IMG/VR virus record: IMGVR_UViG_3300017917_003016
Location: 1 to 64,000 of that record
DNA: 64,000 nt
Strand: one strand, 5' to 3'
Origin: a virus
This document shows, in pieces, positions 8,818 through 18,500 of this stretch. The notes beneath the pieces are model-generated. The model ran no database searches and was not told the origin of the DNA. It saw nothing but the letters and a program-made list of their open reading frames with translations. Every line of letters starts with the position of its first letter. Positions within the stretch are counted from its first letter, which is position 1. The position numbers and the translations under genes are program-made.

Positions 8818-10157
8818 TTATATTGAGTACCTGTGGTTAGATTACTAACATATTGTAGATTAGAATTATTTTCGCTGTCAAATGAAACAGTCCAATAAGT
8901 GCCGGTCCATTGAATAATATCGTTGGCATTTGCAACCAGATCCTGGCCATTGGTTCCTCGCCAAGCACTGGCTCCTTCTTCAGGGGGATTATCATAACTA
9001 CCTATGGCATGCAAGATAAGATATCTTGTACCTGTGGGTGGATTAGTTATGTTTGAATCAACAGTTACTCTAGTAGGATCTATAATGGCATTTATTGCCT
9101 GTAAGGTATTAGTGGGTTTAGTGTCAACGTCAACATTAAAAATTAACAGGCTATCATCAGTGGGATGATAACTGACAGTGCCAATCACTTCAGTATAGCC
9201 GTCCTCTTGGAGAAGTCTTACTTGACTGATACCATTTTGCAATGATCCGTACATGTCAACAAGTTTGTGCCAATTGTCTCTGGTACCAACTTTAACAGAA
9301 GGTTCTAAAGTTGGAGGGTCGCGGGGATCAGCAAATTCACTAACTTTAAGTATAGTCAACGTATTGCCTACGAGCAATACACCATACTGCAAAGGAGTAA
9401 AATATTGACGCTTGCCCAATAAATTGTCTTCGTTTAAAACATCTTCACTAAGATTACCGTTAGAATCGTGTATATTGGCAATTATTTTTTGAATAACACC
9501 TAGTTTTTTAACTTTGGCCGGCGGTGAGATCCACACAGGTAGTTTAAATGTTAGTGTGGCAACATCGATGGGATTTTCTGTACCGATTGGCACCGATCGG
9601 TTGGTCCACGACGGGCTCTCAAGATAAACTACACTTAGGCTGGTCCAATCTATGTAATTGTCTGTTGATTGTATTTCCAGTGCAGGGTTAAACAAAACCA
9701 TCAATTGTTCTAATAATTGTAATTTTTGTTTAGTATTGCTAGTCCAAATGTCTAGTTTAAGTTCTATAGTATAAGGTACTGGCATTAGGCGTTCTATAGT
9801 AAATGCATTGCCTTGCCGATTTTCAAACTCTTGAGTTTCTTCATTGTAGTATCGTTCACGTATCTGCATTTTTCCAACAAATGTTGGTTCCTGCACACGA
9901 TCTCGATCATAAGACACACCATTGATATAAACAGTCATTGCGGGCACCGCCGGTAGCACACTTCCGCTGGCGTTTTGACTAATGATCATTTGTACTTGAC
10001 GACTGCTGTCGCCCCAGTATACTGGCACACGTTGATAGGCAAGATTACCATCTCGATCCTTGCCAAACTCAACTTGAAAACCAGACACCATACGTATGAA
10101 CTGTGCAAGAAAACGTTCTATTTGAGCATCATAGAAAAATTGTTGAAGTGCTGCCAT
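8745..10157 (-). CDS. 15: gp15-like tail terminator / sheath stabiliser with C-terminal extension
   Basis: A 470-residue protein whose first ~250 residues follow the gp15 family: QFFYDAQIERFLAQFIRM at the start, RVPVYWGDSSRQ, then a strand near TIELKLDIWTSN and LEQLMVLFNPALEI, and WISPPAKVKKLG. T4 gp15 (272 aa) caps the contracted or uncontracted tail at the neck. The C-terminal ~200 residues are extra and include WTGTYWTVS and YKWNGIQWLK, the aromatic loop module also seen in the sheath and gp14. The ATG overlaps the stop of the gp14-like gene (10157), so the pair is translationally coupled. It is on the minus strand, opposite to gp13. Confidence 0.75.
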   Translation of the reverse strand: MAALQQFFYDAQIERFLAQFIRMVSGFQVEFGKDRDGNLAYQRVPVYWGDSSRQVQMIISQNASGSVLPAVPAMTVYINGVSYDRDRVQEPTFVGKMQIRERYYNEETQEFENRQGNAFTIERLMPVPYTIELKLDIWTSNTKQKLQLLEQLMVLFNPALEIQSTDNYIDWTSLSVVYLESPSWTNRSVPIGTENPIDVATLTFKLPVWISPPAKVKKLGVIQKIIANIHDSNGNLSEDVLNEDNLLGKRQYFTPLQYGVLLVGNTLTILKVSEFADPRDPPTLEPSVKVGTRDNWHKLVDMYGSLQNGISQVRLLQEDGYTEVIGTVSYHPTDDSLLIFNVDVDTKPTNTLQAINAIIDPTRVTVDSNITNPPTGTRYLILHAIGSYDNPPEEGASAWRGTNGQDLVANANDIIQWTGTYWTVSFDSENNSNLQYVSNLTTGTQYKWNGIQWLKSYEGEYKAGLWTLVL

Positions 10158-11512
10158 TATATATTATCCGCTGAAGGGCGCAAGGCCTGACTCAGGCTTT
10201 GTCGTTCGTTAATTACATGGCGATATACCGTATATTCGAGTAAGTCGCCAGTTTCAAGAACACTTGACACAGTAAACGAAACATTACCGCCAGTGTTGGC
10301 CATGGTATTTACAATTTGGAATCCGTTGAGTTTTACACGAACACCATAGGTACTGACATACGGTACTTTAGTAACGACAGTACCGTAGGGATTGACATTG
10401 CTGAGAGTAAATGACAGGGTGGCAGAATTTGCAGATGGAGTATAGGGACTAGAAACACGTATACCGTCCCAGGCAGCAGAATTACTCATAAATTTTTCAG
10501 TGTCATTGATAAATCCGCTGAGTTGTGTGGTGTTATTTACACCCGGGGTCAAATTAGTGCGCACAGCATCTTCTATTTTAACCCAACGTTGGCCATCATA
10601 ACGGAAAAGTCTGTTAGGTACATAATCCAGTCGAAGATAAAAGTCGCCTTCGCTGGGGCCTGCAGGGAAACTTAATCCTGCTGCTACGCTTGCACCATTG
10701 GGCGGTCTACCATCGCCGGTAAGATATCCTTCTACTTTAGCAGTGGGAGTATAAGTATTGGCACTAGTATCATTGGATAAGGTATAGATACTACTAGTGT
10801 CGTATCCACTTTTGGGCACGTCTTCTTCGGCCCGTGCAACCACTGCATCGTTAATACTGATTAGTTTGTTGTAGGTACTGAGGGCCTCGGTCAATGCTCG
10901 ATCTTGGTTATCAACGATGCCGTCGCCGTTGAGATCTAGATTATTAAGTATGTCCTTGTATTCCTGACTGTCTACTAGCGGTGCTAGTTTAACACGCCAA
11001 AGGTGCGGATACCATGTAGGAGCAAAACCTTCTGCTGCACGTGTAGCGTCTTGTACTACATAGAAACGCTTAAGAGCAATACCGATGGTGTCGTCTAATG
11101 GCCAAAAATCTTTGAGGAATGGCATTTCCATAACATCGCCCACCATGATCTTACGACCCAAAGTTTCAATCATATCGTTAAGATGAAATACAGCAAATAT
11201 GGTATCGCCTGTTAGAAACAGGCCAAACTGAGTTAGATCAAAATCACTGTCGTTGATGCGAAATAGCGTGCGCATAACATAGATTGATGTATCATACTTT
11301 CGATCACGATTTTCTAAAAACAACAGATCTTGGATGGCAGTGACACCGGTGCTACCAGGTTCTGTTAGACTTATATTTCCTGTATTCTGAGGCCCTAGGT
11401 ATTTGTGTATGTTAACATCAACTCCACCCACAGTGAACATTTCACTCATAGTCTTGTCAAAGAACTGATAGTCAAATCCTTTGGTTGGGCGATATAAACT
11501 TAGACGAGGCAT
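10157..11512 (-). CDS. 14: gp14-like neck protein with inserted module
   Basis: A 451-residue protein. Residues ~100-185 (GDTIFAVFHLNDMIE, GDVMEMPFLKDF, KRFYVVQDATRA, YPHLWRVKLAPL) fit the gp14 neck family, which joins head and tail. T4 gp14 is 256 aa; the extra length includes GDGIVDNQD (EF-hand-like) and a LFRYDGQRW module near residues 300-325. It starts 21 bases after a minus-strand GATAAATA promoter, with AGGATG as ribosome binding site. It lies directly upstream of the gp15-like gene. Assignment rests on motif pattern, order and partner gene; the similarity is moderate. Confidence 0.65.
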   Translation of the reverse strand: MPRLSLYRPTKGFDYQFFDKTMSEMFTVGGVDVNIHKYLGPQNTGNISLTEPGSTGVTAIQDLLFLENRDRKYDTSIYVMRTLFRINDSDFDLTQFGLFLTGDTIFAVFHLNDMIETLGRKIMVGDVMEMPFLKDFWPLDDTIGIALKRFYVVQDATRAAEGFAPTWYPHLWRVKLAPLVDSQEYKDILNNLDLNGDGIVDNQDRALTEALSTYNKLISINDAVVARAEEDVPKSGYDTSSIYTLSNDTSANTYTPTAKVEGYLTGDGRPPNGASVAAGLSFPAGPSEGDFYLRLDYVPNRLFRYDGQRWVKIEDAVRTNLTPGVNNTTQLSGFINDTEKFMSNSAAWDGIRVSSPYTPSANSATLSFTLSNVNPYGTVVTKVPYVSTYGVRVKLNGFQIVNTMANTGGNVSFTVSSVLETGDLLEYTVYRHVINERQSLSQALRPSADNI

Positions 11513-11533
11513 TGAGACATCCTAATTATCTAG

Positions 11534-11541
11534 TATTTATC
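11534..11541 (-). promoter_or_regulatory. Minus-strand T4-type late promoter (GATAAATA)
   Basis: TATTTATC on the plus strand reads GATAAATA on the minus strand, 21 bases upstream of the gp14-like ATG. Confidence 0.75.
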
Positions 11542-11545
11542 GCCG

Positions 11546-11574
11546 TTGACAGTCATAGCATGCGATGTTATACT
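11546..11574 (+). promoter_or_regulatory. Sigma70-type promoter for the 11581-13220 genes
   Basis: TTGACA (11546) and TATACT (11569) are separated by 17 bases. The ATG at 11581 follows only 7 bases after the -10 box, so the transcript would be nearly leaderless. It is back-to-back with the minus-strand late promoter at 11534-11541. Confidence 0.65.
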
Positions 11575-11580
11575 TGCATT

Positions 11581-11853
11581 ATGGCTGAGATTCAAACTAG
11601 TTTAGATTGGCAAAAAACAGCGCAGACGCTGCAGATGACCTTGATACGAGTTCCAGAGGGACAGCCCAGAAGGCAATTGATTGACCATATGGTAAAAATA
11701 CAGACTATGGTTAGTGAACTAAGTAAAGAAGAAGTTAACTGCCGCCGCCGTCAAAAACAAACACTCAAACACAAAGAACAACTAACTAAAATAAACAAAG
11801 AAATAGACCAGTTGGAACAAATGATTACTTTTACAATGCTAGCAGGACGTTAA
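11581..11853 (+). CDS. Small coiled-coil-like protein
   Basis: A 90-residue protein starting MAEIQTSLDW. I place the start at the ATG at 11581, because the longer frame to 11485 would run across the divergent promoters and into the gp14-like gene. Residues ~45-80 are a strongly charged Lys/Glu/Gln helix (KHKEQLTKINKEIDQLEQ), probably coiled coil. There is no recognised domain. The next gene follows after one base, so it is first in a three-gene unit ending with the 396-aa protein. Confidence 0.6.
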   Translation: MAEIQTSLDWQKTAQTLQMTLIRVPEGQPRRQLIDHMVKIQTMVSELSKEEVNCRRRQKQTLKHKEQLTKINKEIDQLEQMITFTMLAGR

Positions 11854-11854
11854 T

Positions 11855-12040
11855 ATGAAGCACATATGGAATCAACCCTACGATCCCACTAACCGCTGGA
11901 ACGGCTGGGGTATCGCTAAGATTTCAGTGGCAAATCACACACGCCTGGTTGAACTGGATAGGTTAGAACCTATTGTTGATACTACAGAAGCGCAAGCAAT
12001 TCTAAGCAAATTTACTCTGGAGAACGGTAATGGCAATTAA
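11855..12040 (+). CDS. Small hypothetical protein
   Basis: A 61-residue protein (MKHIWNQPYDPTNRW...) rich in Trp and Asn at its N-terminus. It starts one base after the previous stop and overlaps the next gene by 11 bases, which is the packing of a real operon member. No function can be assigned. Confidence 0.5.
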   Translation: MKHIWNQPYDPTNRWNGWGIAKISVANHTRLVELDRLEPIVDTTEAQAILSKFTLENGNGN

Positions 12041-13220
12041 AGTTGACGGTAGCAAGCGCAAAGCCAAAACGCAACGCGATCCCTTGTTCCTGGACGAAAA
12101 GTATACCGGAGGTGAACCCACGTGGGACACTGTTCGTGCATTGGAGTTTACCAACGAAGAGTTTGATCATCATCTGCGTAAGAGTTTGGCCTACTACAAT
12201 TATTACTACTCAGTAAAAGACCTTCGCAAGTATTTGGTAGACTGGCTGCGTAAACACATTGGTGGCGACTATCATCAATTGGACAAGGCTATGGTAGATC
12301 GATACGCCAAAACTCCAGACTCGTGGACTCCTATGACTGCTTGCGCTCTGGTTAAATCACACGATAGCGGCATGCCCTTGCGTGATCGCCATGTTGAATA
12401 TATTCTTGAGACGGTCAAGCGAGTCATTACACAGGCAATTGATGCAGAAGAGCCTGAAGTTAAGGAAGAAAAAGCCAAGGTAGAAGTTCGAGTTCCTACT
12501 ATTCAGGATCGCATGAACGAAATCGCTAACAAGCATATCCTTTATTTTGAAGAACTTGAGGACCGTGTGCATGCTGGCGAAACTGTAGAAGTCAAAGCCT
12601 ATGAATACCTCTTGGGTAAGAATGTTCCGCAGGCATTGATCGGTAAGATTCAGGCAGTGTTTGAGCCTAGACTAGCAGAGATTCGTGCTGCACGAGACAG
12701 TGACTGTGAACAACTTAAGGAAGGTTATGCGCACCTTAAGGCTGCAGACTATCGTCGCTATGAATCATTCTATGAAAAACTCTTTAATGATTTTGCCAGT
12801 TATGCGCAGACCAAAAAGGCCACTAAGAAAGCCAGTGTACGCAAGCCTCCTGCTAAGGAGAAACTTGTTGCAAAGTTGAACTATTGCAAGAATGATGCTG
12901 GTCTTAAGGTGGTCAGTGTCAATCCTGTGGACATTATCGGTGCTAAGGAAGTGTGGGTCTACAATGTTAAGACTCGTAAACTAGGACGTTATATTGCAGA
13001 CAGCCACATTGGTACGTTGGGCATTAAAGGTACTACAATTGTGGGATTTGATGAGATCAAAAGTACACAAAAGACTCTGCGGAAACCAGAAGTTCAGATC
13101 AAAGACTTTATGTCTTCAGGCAAGGTGGAACTGCGTAAGTTCCTTGATAATATCAAAACCACAGAAATCAAACTTAATGGTCGCGTAAACGCAGACACTC
13201 TGCTGCTAAAAGTTCAGTAA
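12030..13220 (+). CDS. Conserved phage protein of unknown function (396 aa)
   Basis: A soluble, charged protein with AACGGTAATGG at its start. The N-terminal half is helical with many aromatic residues (YYNYYYSVKDLRKYLVDWL). The middle (~residues 150-270) is acidic/basic helical with a Lys-rich linker (KKATKKASVRKPP), and the C-terminal ~120 residues look beta-rich (EVWVYNVKTRKLGRY). I think relatives occur near neck genes in T4-like aquatic phages, but I cannot name a function. It lies directly upstream of gp13 and could be a virion or assembly protein. There are no catalytic motifs or membrane segments. Confidence 0.6.
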   Translation: MAIKVDGSKRKAKTQRDPLFLDEKYTGGEPTWDTVRALEFTNEEFDHHLRKSLAYYNYYYSVKDLRKYLVDWLRKHIGGDYHQLDKAMVDRYAKTPDSWTPMTACALVKSHDSGMPLRDRHVEYILETVKRVITQAIDAEEPEVKEEKAKVEVRVPTIQDRMNEIANKHILYFEELEDRVHAGETVEVKAYEYLLGKNVPQALIGKIQAVFEPRLAEIRAARDSDCEQLKEGYAHLKAADYRRYESFYEKLFNDFASYAQTKKATKKASVRKPPAKEKLVAKLNYCKNDAGLKVVSVNPVDIIGAKEVWVYNVKTRKLGRYIADSHIGTLGIKGTTIVGFDEIKSTQKTLRKPEVQIKDFMSSGKVELRKFLDNIKTTEIKLNGRVNADTLLLKVQ

Positions 13221-13238
13221 TTAAAACTTGGATCTGGC

Positions 13239-13246
13239 GATAAATA
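13239..13246 (+). promoter_or_regulatory. T4-type late promoter (GATAAATA) for gp13
   Basis: GATAAATA lies 21 bases upstream of the gp13-like ATG, with AAAGGA as ribosome binding site between them. Confidence 0.75.
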
Positions 13247-13267
13247 CTCAGTAAAGGATATTTCATA

Positions 13268-14461
13268 ATGAGTCTATTGCCAGCCAATGTTTCTCCCACT
13301 GCTAATCTAACTGCTACTCTAAGTATGGAGACGCAGAGCCTGTACAATAATTACACAGGCACCGGCGCCGGCCATATCGCATTCGATGCAAACTTAGAAG
13401 CGCAGTTAACTACCGTTACTAGTCTTAGAAACGATATCACAGACTACATTCGTTTGCGTTTAGGCTATGGTATGATTGATGTTGAGGCAGACAAAGAACA
13501 CTTTGATAACGGTATCAAACAGGCATTAATACGCTATCGGCAGCGTAGTTCAAACTCAGTTGAAGAATCCTATGCCTTCTTAGACTTATATCCAGAAACA
13601 CAAGAATATATTTTGCCTAATACCATTATGGATGTTAAAGCAGTGTATCGTAGAGGTATTGGGTCAGTCACAGGCACTACTGCTAGCCAATTTGAACCTT
13701 TTGCATCAGGTTACCTAAACACTTACATGTTAGTTGCAGGTCGAGTTGGCGGACTTACTAACTATGAACTGTTTGTAGATTACCAAAAATTAGCAATGCG
13801 TATGTTTGGTGGCTTTATGAATTTTACCTGGAATAAGGTTACTAAAAAAATTACATTAGTTAGAAAAATGCCATTTCAAGGGTCCGGAGCCACATTGCGG
13901 CTGAAAAGTCTTACGGCATCGGGAACAGCAGTAGGCAGCACAGTAACATTTCAAATCAGCAGTCAAGGTCCCTGGAGCGGAGTGGGTGTAGGATCTGAGA
14001 TTGCTATTACCAACTGTCCGGTGTCGGGCTACAACGGAACCTATACAGTTCAAACGGTTGACCCAACAGGGCAAGTGTTTACATTTCTAAACACAGCACC
14101 TCTGGGTGCAACCACAGTCAACGATATGTCTCTGGCATCAACCTTTGTTAGTGCTCCAGGATCACCAGATAATGCAGTTAAAGAAACTGTACTTCTACAT
14201 ATATACAATTACAAACCAGATGTTATGTTACTCAACGATCCGCAGGTATTTCCTTGGATTCAAGACTATGCCTACGCTCTAACGTTGATAAGCATAGGCA
14301 ATGCCCGTGAAAAATTTCAAAGCATTGCGGGCCCACAGGGCGGCACATCACTAAACGGCGCTGCCCTCAAACAAGAAGGCACAGAACTGCTGACTAAACT
14401 AGACGAAGAAATTCGTAATTATGTTGATGGTGGACAACCTCTGACTTGGATTATGGGTTGA
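13268..14461 (+). CDS. 13: gp13-like neck protein with inserted domain
   Basis: A 397-residue protein. Residues ~50-120 (DITDYIRLRLGYGMIDVE, IKQALIRYRQRSS) and the C-terminus (MLLNDPQVFPWIQDYAYAL, IGNAREKF, GTELLTKLDEEI) match the gp13 neck family, which closes the head after packaging. T4 gp13 is 309 aa. The extra ~85 residues (~205-290) form a Gly/Ser/Thr-rich beta insertion with SGYNGTYTV and DPTGQVFTFLN, resembling a surface-exposed decoration. It has its own late promoter. Its partners gp14 and gp15 lie upstream on the opposite strand. Confidence 0.75.
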   Translation: MSLLPANVSPTANLTATLSMETQSLYNNYTGTGAGHIAFDANLEAQLTTVTSLRNDITDYIRLRLGYGMIDVEADKEHFDNGIKQALIRYRQRSSNSVEESYAFLDLYPETQEYILPNTIMDVKAVYRRGIGSVTGTTASQFEPFASGYLNTYMLVAGRVGGLTNYELFVDYQKLAMRMFGGFMNFTWNKVTKKITLVRKMPFQGSGATLRLKSLTASGTAVGSTVTFQISSQGPWSGVGVGSEIAITNCPVSGYNGTYTVQTVDPTGQVFTFLNTAPLGATTVNDMSLASTFVSAPGSPDNAVKETVLLHIYNYKPDVMLLNDPQVFPWIQDYAYALTLISIGNAREKFQSIAGPQGGTSLNGAALKQEGTELLTKLDEEIRNYVDGGQPLTWIMG

Positions 14462-14487
14462 TTTTTCTTATTAAACTCTAGTATACT
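14458..14487 (+). promoter_or_regulatory. Sigma70-type promoter for dNMP kinase
   Basis: TTGATT (14458) and TATACT (14482) have an 18-base spacer. AATAGGAG follows before the ATG at 14512. The -35 overlaps the gp13 stop. Confidence 0.6.
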
Positions 14488-14511
14488 AATTCAATTAATA
14501 GGAGTATTTCA

Positions 14512-15195
14512 ATGCCTCAAATCATTGGCATTTGCGGATTTATTGGTAGCGGCAAAGACACGGTTGCTGACTATTTGGTAAACCTACATCAATTTCGAAG
14601 AGAGAGTTTTGCCAGCAGCCTTAAAGATGCTATGGCACACATTTTTGGTTGGGACCGCCAATTACTAGAAGGCCGCACTAAACACAGTCGTGAGTGGCGG
14701 GAACAGCAGGATGAATGGTGGAGTCAACGGTTAGGTATGAATATTACGCCACGTTGGGTTCTTCAACACTGGGGCACTGAGGTCGCGCGCCGCGGCTTCC
14801 ACAACGACATTTGGATAGCCAGTCTTGAAAATCGTCTGCGCAACACTGGGGACGATGTGGTAATTACCGATTGTCGTTTCCCTAACGAAATATCAGCACT
14901 GCGTAAGGTTGGTGGCAAAATTATACGCACCTGCAGGGGACCTGAACCAGCGTGGCATGACATAGCAGTAGCAGCCAATCAGGGAGAAAATTGGGCCGTA
15001 CAAGAACTTAAGGCCTTAAAAATCCATGCAAGCGAATATTCGTGGGTTGACAACGATTTTGATTTTATACTGGACAACAACGGCACATTGGATGAACTAT
15101 ATCAGCAGATTGAGGAGTTCCTTGTTAAAAATCAGGAACTAAATCTCCTTGACGCCAACCTAATCCTTCACGAGCAACTTCAAATTGACAGTTAG
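14512..15195 (+). CDS. 1: Deoxynucleoside monophosphate kinase (T4 gp1-like)
   Basis: A 227-residue P-loop kinase with GFIGSGKDT at residues 9-17. ADYLVNLHQFRRESFASSLKDAM follows, and a DCRFPNE segment near residue 120 corresponds to the DTRxxxE region of T4 gp1. This enzyme phosphorylates dNMPs to feed phage DNA synthesis and acts in the cytoplasm. Length agrees with T4 gp1 (241 aa). It has a sigma70-type promoter rather than a late motif, as expected for an early or middle nucleotide enzyme set among late genes. The 3' end overlaps the convergent HNH-like gene by 71 bases. Confidence 0.85.
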   Translation: MPQIIGICGFIGSGKDTVADYLVNLHQFRRESFASSLKDAMAHIFGWDRQLLEGRTKHSREWREQQDEWWSQRLGMNITPRWVLQHWGTEVARRGFHNDIWIASLENRLRNTGDDVVITDCRFPNEISALRKVGGKIIRTCRGPEPAWHDIAVAANQGENWAVQELKALKIHASEYSWVDNDFDFILDNNGTLDELYQQIEEFLVKNQELNLLDANLILHEQLQIDS

Positions 15196-15475
15196 CACAG
15201 ATAGTTTTAAGATTGGTATGTAAATTGTTGTTAAGATTACCATCTATGTAGTAGACAAATAACTGCTCTCGATATTTGGCTTTGAACCCGCACTTTTCAC
15301 AGTGCGGTTTCTTTTTGTATCCTCTTTGTTTCCAAAGTGGTTCGGGCCTTGTGAGGCCTTTCTTTTTTCTTATGCAACTGTCGCAGCGACTACGGTAATA
15401 GGTCTTATCTCCCGTGCGATAGTTCACTGCACAAGGTTTTTTGCCGCAAACTAAACATAATTTTCGCCATTGCAT
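15125..15475 (-). CDS. HNH-like zinc protein, possibly degenerate endonuclease
   Basis: A 116-residue Cys-rich protein with CLVCGKKPC and CDSCIRKK in the first half, CEKCGFKAKY in the second, and NLKTICANCQFEV near the end. The FVYYIDGNLNNNLHTNLKTIC segment follows the HNH endonuclease pattern (hHIDGN...NL.tLC.nC). However, the usual first His is Tyr and the CH pair near the end is CQ, so catalysis is doubtful. Similar small zinc proteins occur in T4-like aquatic phages. It overlaps the dNMP kinase 3' end. A CATAAATA motif on the minus strand ends 4 bases before the ATG. Confidence 0.6.
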   Translation of the reverse strand: MQWRKLCLVCGKKPCAVNYRTGDKTYYRSRCDSCIRKKKGLTRPEPLWKQRGYKKKPHCEKCGFKAKYREQLFVYYIDGNLNNNLHTNLKTICANCQFEVAREGLGWRQGDLVPDF

Positions 15476-15479
15476 GCCG

Positions 15480-15487
15480 TATTTATG
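15480..15487 (-). promoter_or_regulatory. Minus-strand T4-type late promoter (CATAAATA)
   Basis: TATTTATG on the plus strand reads CATAAATA on the minus strand. It ends only four bases before the HNH-like start, predicting a leaderless transcript. Confidence 0.6.
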
Positions 15488-15534
15488 GTGAACCTTTCAA
15501 AGGGCATCGTAAGCCACCAAAAAAACCAAATAAA

Positions 15535-15542
15535 AATAAATA
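15535..15542 (+). promoter_or_regulatory. T4-type late promoter (AATAAATA) for tail sheath
   Basis: AATAAATA is followed by a 39-base leader containing AAAGGAAC before the sheath ATG at 15582. Confidence 0.7.
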
Positions 15543-15581
15543 GTTTAAAGCGGTAACATATTATTAAAGGAACATAGAACC

Positions 15582-18500
15582 ATGGCATCACTAACTTCCC
15601 CAGGCGTATCAGTTAGCATAATTGATCAAAGCCAATTTGCACCAACACAGGCTGGCACAGTTCCGTATGTATTGATTGCCACAGCGCAAGACAAGCAAAC
15701 ACCTGCTAGTACATTAGCAGCCGGTACAACCATAGCCAATGCAGAAAAGATTATTACGGTAACTAGCCAGAGAGATCTTATCAATACTTTTGGCACTCCT
15801 ATTTTTGAAACAGATGCTTCTGGAAATCCCATACAAGGAAGTGAACTTAGCGAATACGGGCTACTAGCAGCCTATTCAGCACTGGGCGTAACTAACACTA
15901 TATATGTTCAACGCGCCAATGTAAATCTTAACGAATTAACAGGCACAAGCACAAGACCAACAGGTATACCAGCAGATGGTACCTATTGGTTAGATACAGG
16001 CAATACCAATTGGGGTGTTTATACTTGGTCCCCCGAAAATGGATTCATCCAAAAAACACCAACAGTGATTACCGATACAGATTATCTAAGTAGCGGAGTT
16101 CCTTTGAGCACTTTTGGGGTCATAGGTGAATATGCAGTGGTAGCCACAAGTTCAAGTAATCCAATTTATTATAAGGGCTACGACAACAGTTGGACTTTAG
16201 TAGGCAGCGACAGTTGGAAATCTGTAGTTCCGGCCTTGATTGGTAATGTTGCAAGCCCAACAGTCACTGCCGGTAGCAAGTTAATTATTAACGGTAATGT
16301 TGTTACTGTTGCTGGCACTACTGTAAGTTCAGCGGCCAGTGCAATTAATGCTGCAGTAATACCCGGAGTATCGGCTCGAGTTAATTCAACTAGCCAATTG
16401 GAAATATTTGTAAACAGTAATACAATTATCTATAGTAATGCTGCAGGTAATCTTCGAGGTGCAATCGACACTGCAACTAGCAGTGAAGATACTCTACAGA
16501 TTACTAAGGGCAGTGTGCTTCTTGGAAACCTTGACTGCGCTAGTAACATTGGTCTGCTGCAAGACGACATTAATTACGGTCCGTCTATTTCTAACAATGG
16601 TAATACCTATACATACAACGGCCCAACAATTCATTTTGGTGCTTACACAAACCCACCTGCATGGCGAACCACTGACGTAACACCAAGACCAGAAGATTCT
16701 GTTTGGTTAAAAACTTCAGCAACAGGCAATGGTGCCAATTGGGCAATTAAAGAATACGATGCTAATTTAGACACTTGGGTTCAGTTTAGTGCTCCACTTT
16801 ATCTAAATGATTCGTCAGCCATTAATGCTCTAGATCCAGTTTCTGGTGGTGCAGGGTTGGCTGCTGGTACCCTGTATGTAAAATATGATACCTTAGCCAC
16901 AGACACAACTACCTTCCGCCCTTACATTAAAAATGTTTCTGGGGTACTTACTATCACAGGAACAGTAGCAGGTGGATCGGCAACCTATGTCAACGGTGAC
17001 AGTTTCCGTTTAGATGTGTCAGTTCCAGGATCAGCCACGCTGGCCAATGCCACAGTTACACTAAGCGGTACAACTGCAAGTGCATTGGTATCAGGAATAT
17101 TAGGTGCTGGATTACCTAACATTATATCTGGCTTCAATAGCAGTGGTGCGATATACCTGCGTCATTTGGCCGGAGGAACTATCCAAATAACCCAGTTAGT
17201 AGGTAGCCCCCTTAATACTGCAGGCTTACTAAGTGATTCTCATGTTCAAGTAATATCTGCGGGCACTATTTACCTAGCAAGTCCATGGACTCCGTTGACT
17301 TACACTTATGGTGATACTGAGCCGTTTAGCAATCCGGCAGAAAATACTTTGTGGTATTATAGTAATGCTACAGAAGTAGACATTATGATCAGTGATGGTA
17401 CTGCTTGGAAGGGCTATCGCAACGTCAGTAATGATGCACGCGGCTATGACCTAACTGACACTGATGCAAACGGGGTAATATTTAGCGCCAGCCAACCTAC
17501 TACACAAAGCGATGGTACAAGTCAGTTGGCAGCAGGAGATCTTTGGATCGATACCGGAGATCTAGCAAACTTCCCAATACTGTATCGTTATAACGGTATA
17601 ACCTGGGATCTATTAGACAATGCAGACGATGTAAGTGCTAATGGTATTGTATTTGCAGATGCGCGTTGGTCGGCAACAGGAAACGTAAACGTTATAACAG
17701 ACACGTTGCCAACAATTGAATCACTGTTAACCAGCGATCATATTGATCCTGATTGCCCAGATTACCAACTGTACCCACGTGGTATTCTGTTGTTTAATAC
17801 TCGTCGCAGTGGGTACAATGTTAAGAGATTCAAATCAAATTACTTTAGTGATGAGCAATTAGCAACAGTAAACTCTTCTGAAGCAGATGCTTGGGTAACC
17901 TACAGTGGCGAAGACCCTACCACTGGTGTACCGTACTTTGGTCGTAAGTCACAACGTAGTGTTGTGGTACGTGCAATGAAGGCAGCCATCGCAGAAAGTC
18001 AAACACTGCGCGAAGAAGGCACTCAGTTTAATCTAATTTGCGCTCCAAACTATCCAGAATTAATACAGGATATGATAACATTGAACAATGATCGAGTTAA
18101 CACAGCCTTTATTATCGGCGATAGTCCGATTGATCTACCATCAAATAGCACTGCACTAGACAACTGGTCACGCAATGCTGATTTAGCCTCTGATAACGGT
18201 GAAGATGGTCTTGTAAGTCGAAGCGAATACCTAGGTGTTTATTATCCGGGCGGCCTAGCAACTAACCTAGATGGAAATAGTGTTGTGGTTCCGCCAAGTC
18301 ATATCATGCTACGCACAATGATACGCAGCGATGCGGTTAGTTATCCTTGGTTTGCACCTGCAGGGGTACGTCGCGGCATAATCGATAATGTTTCAAGTAT
18401 CGGTTACGTTGACAGAGCAGACAATGACACTTACAAGAGTGTAGGCATAACTACAGGACTGCGTGATGTGCTTTATCGTAACGATGTTAACCCATTAACA

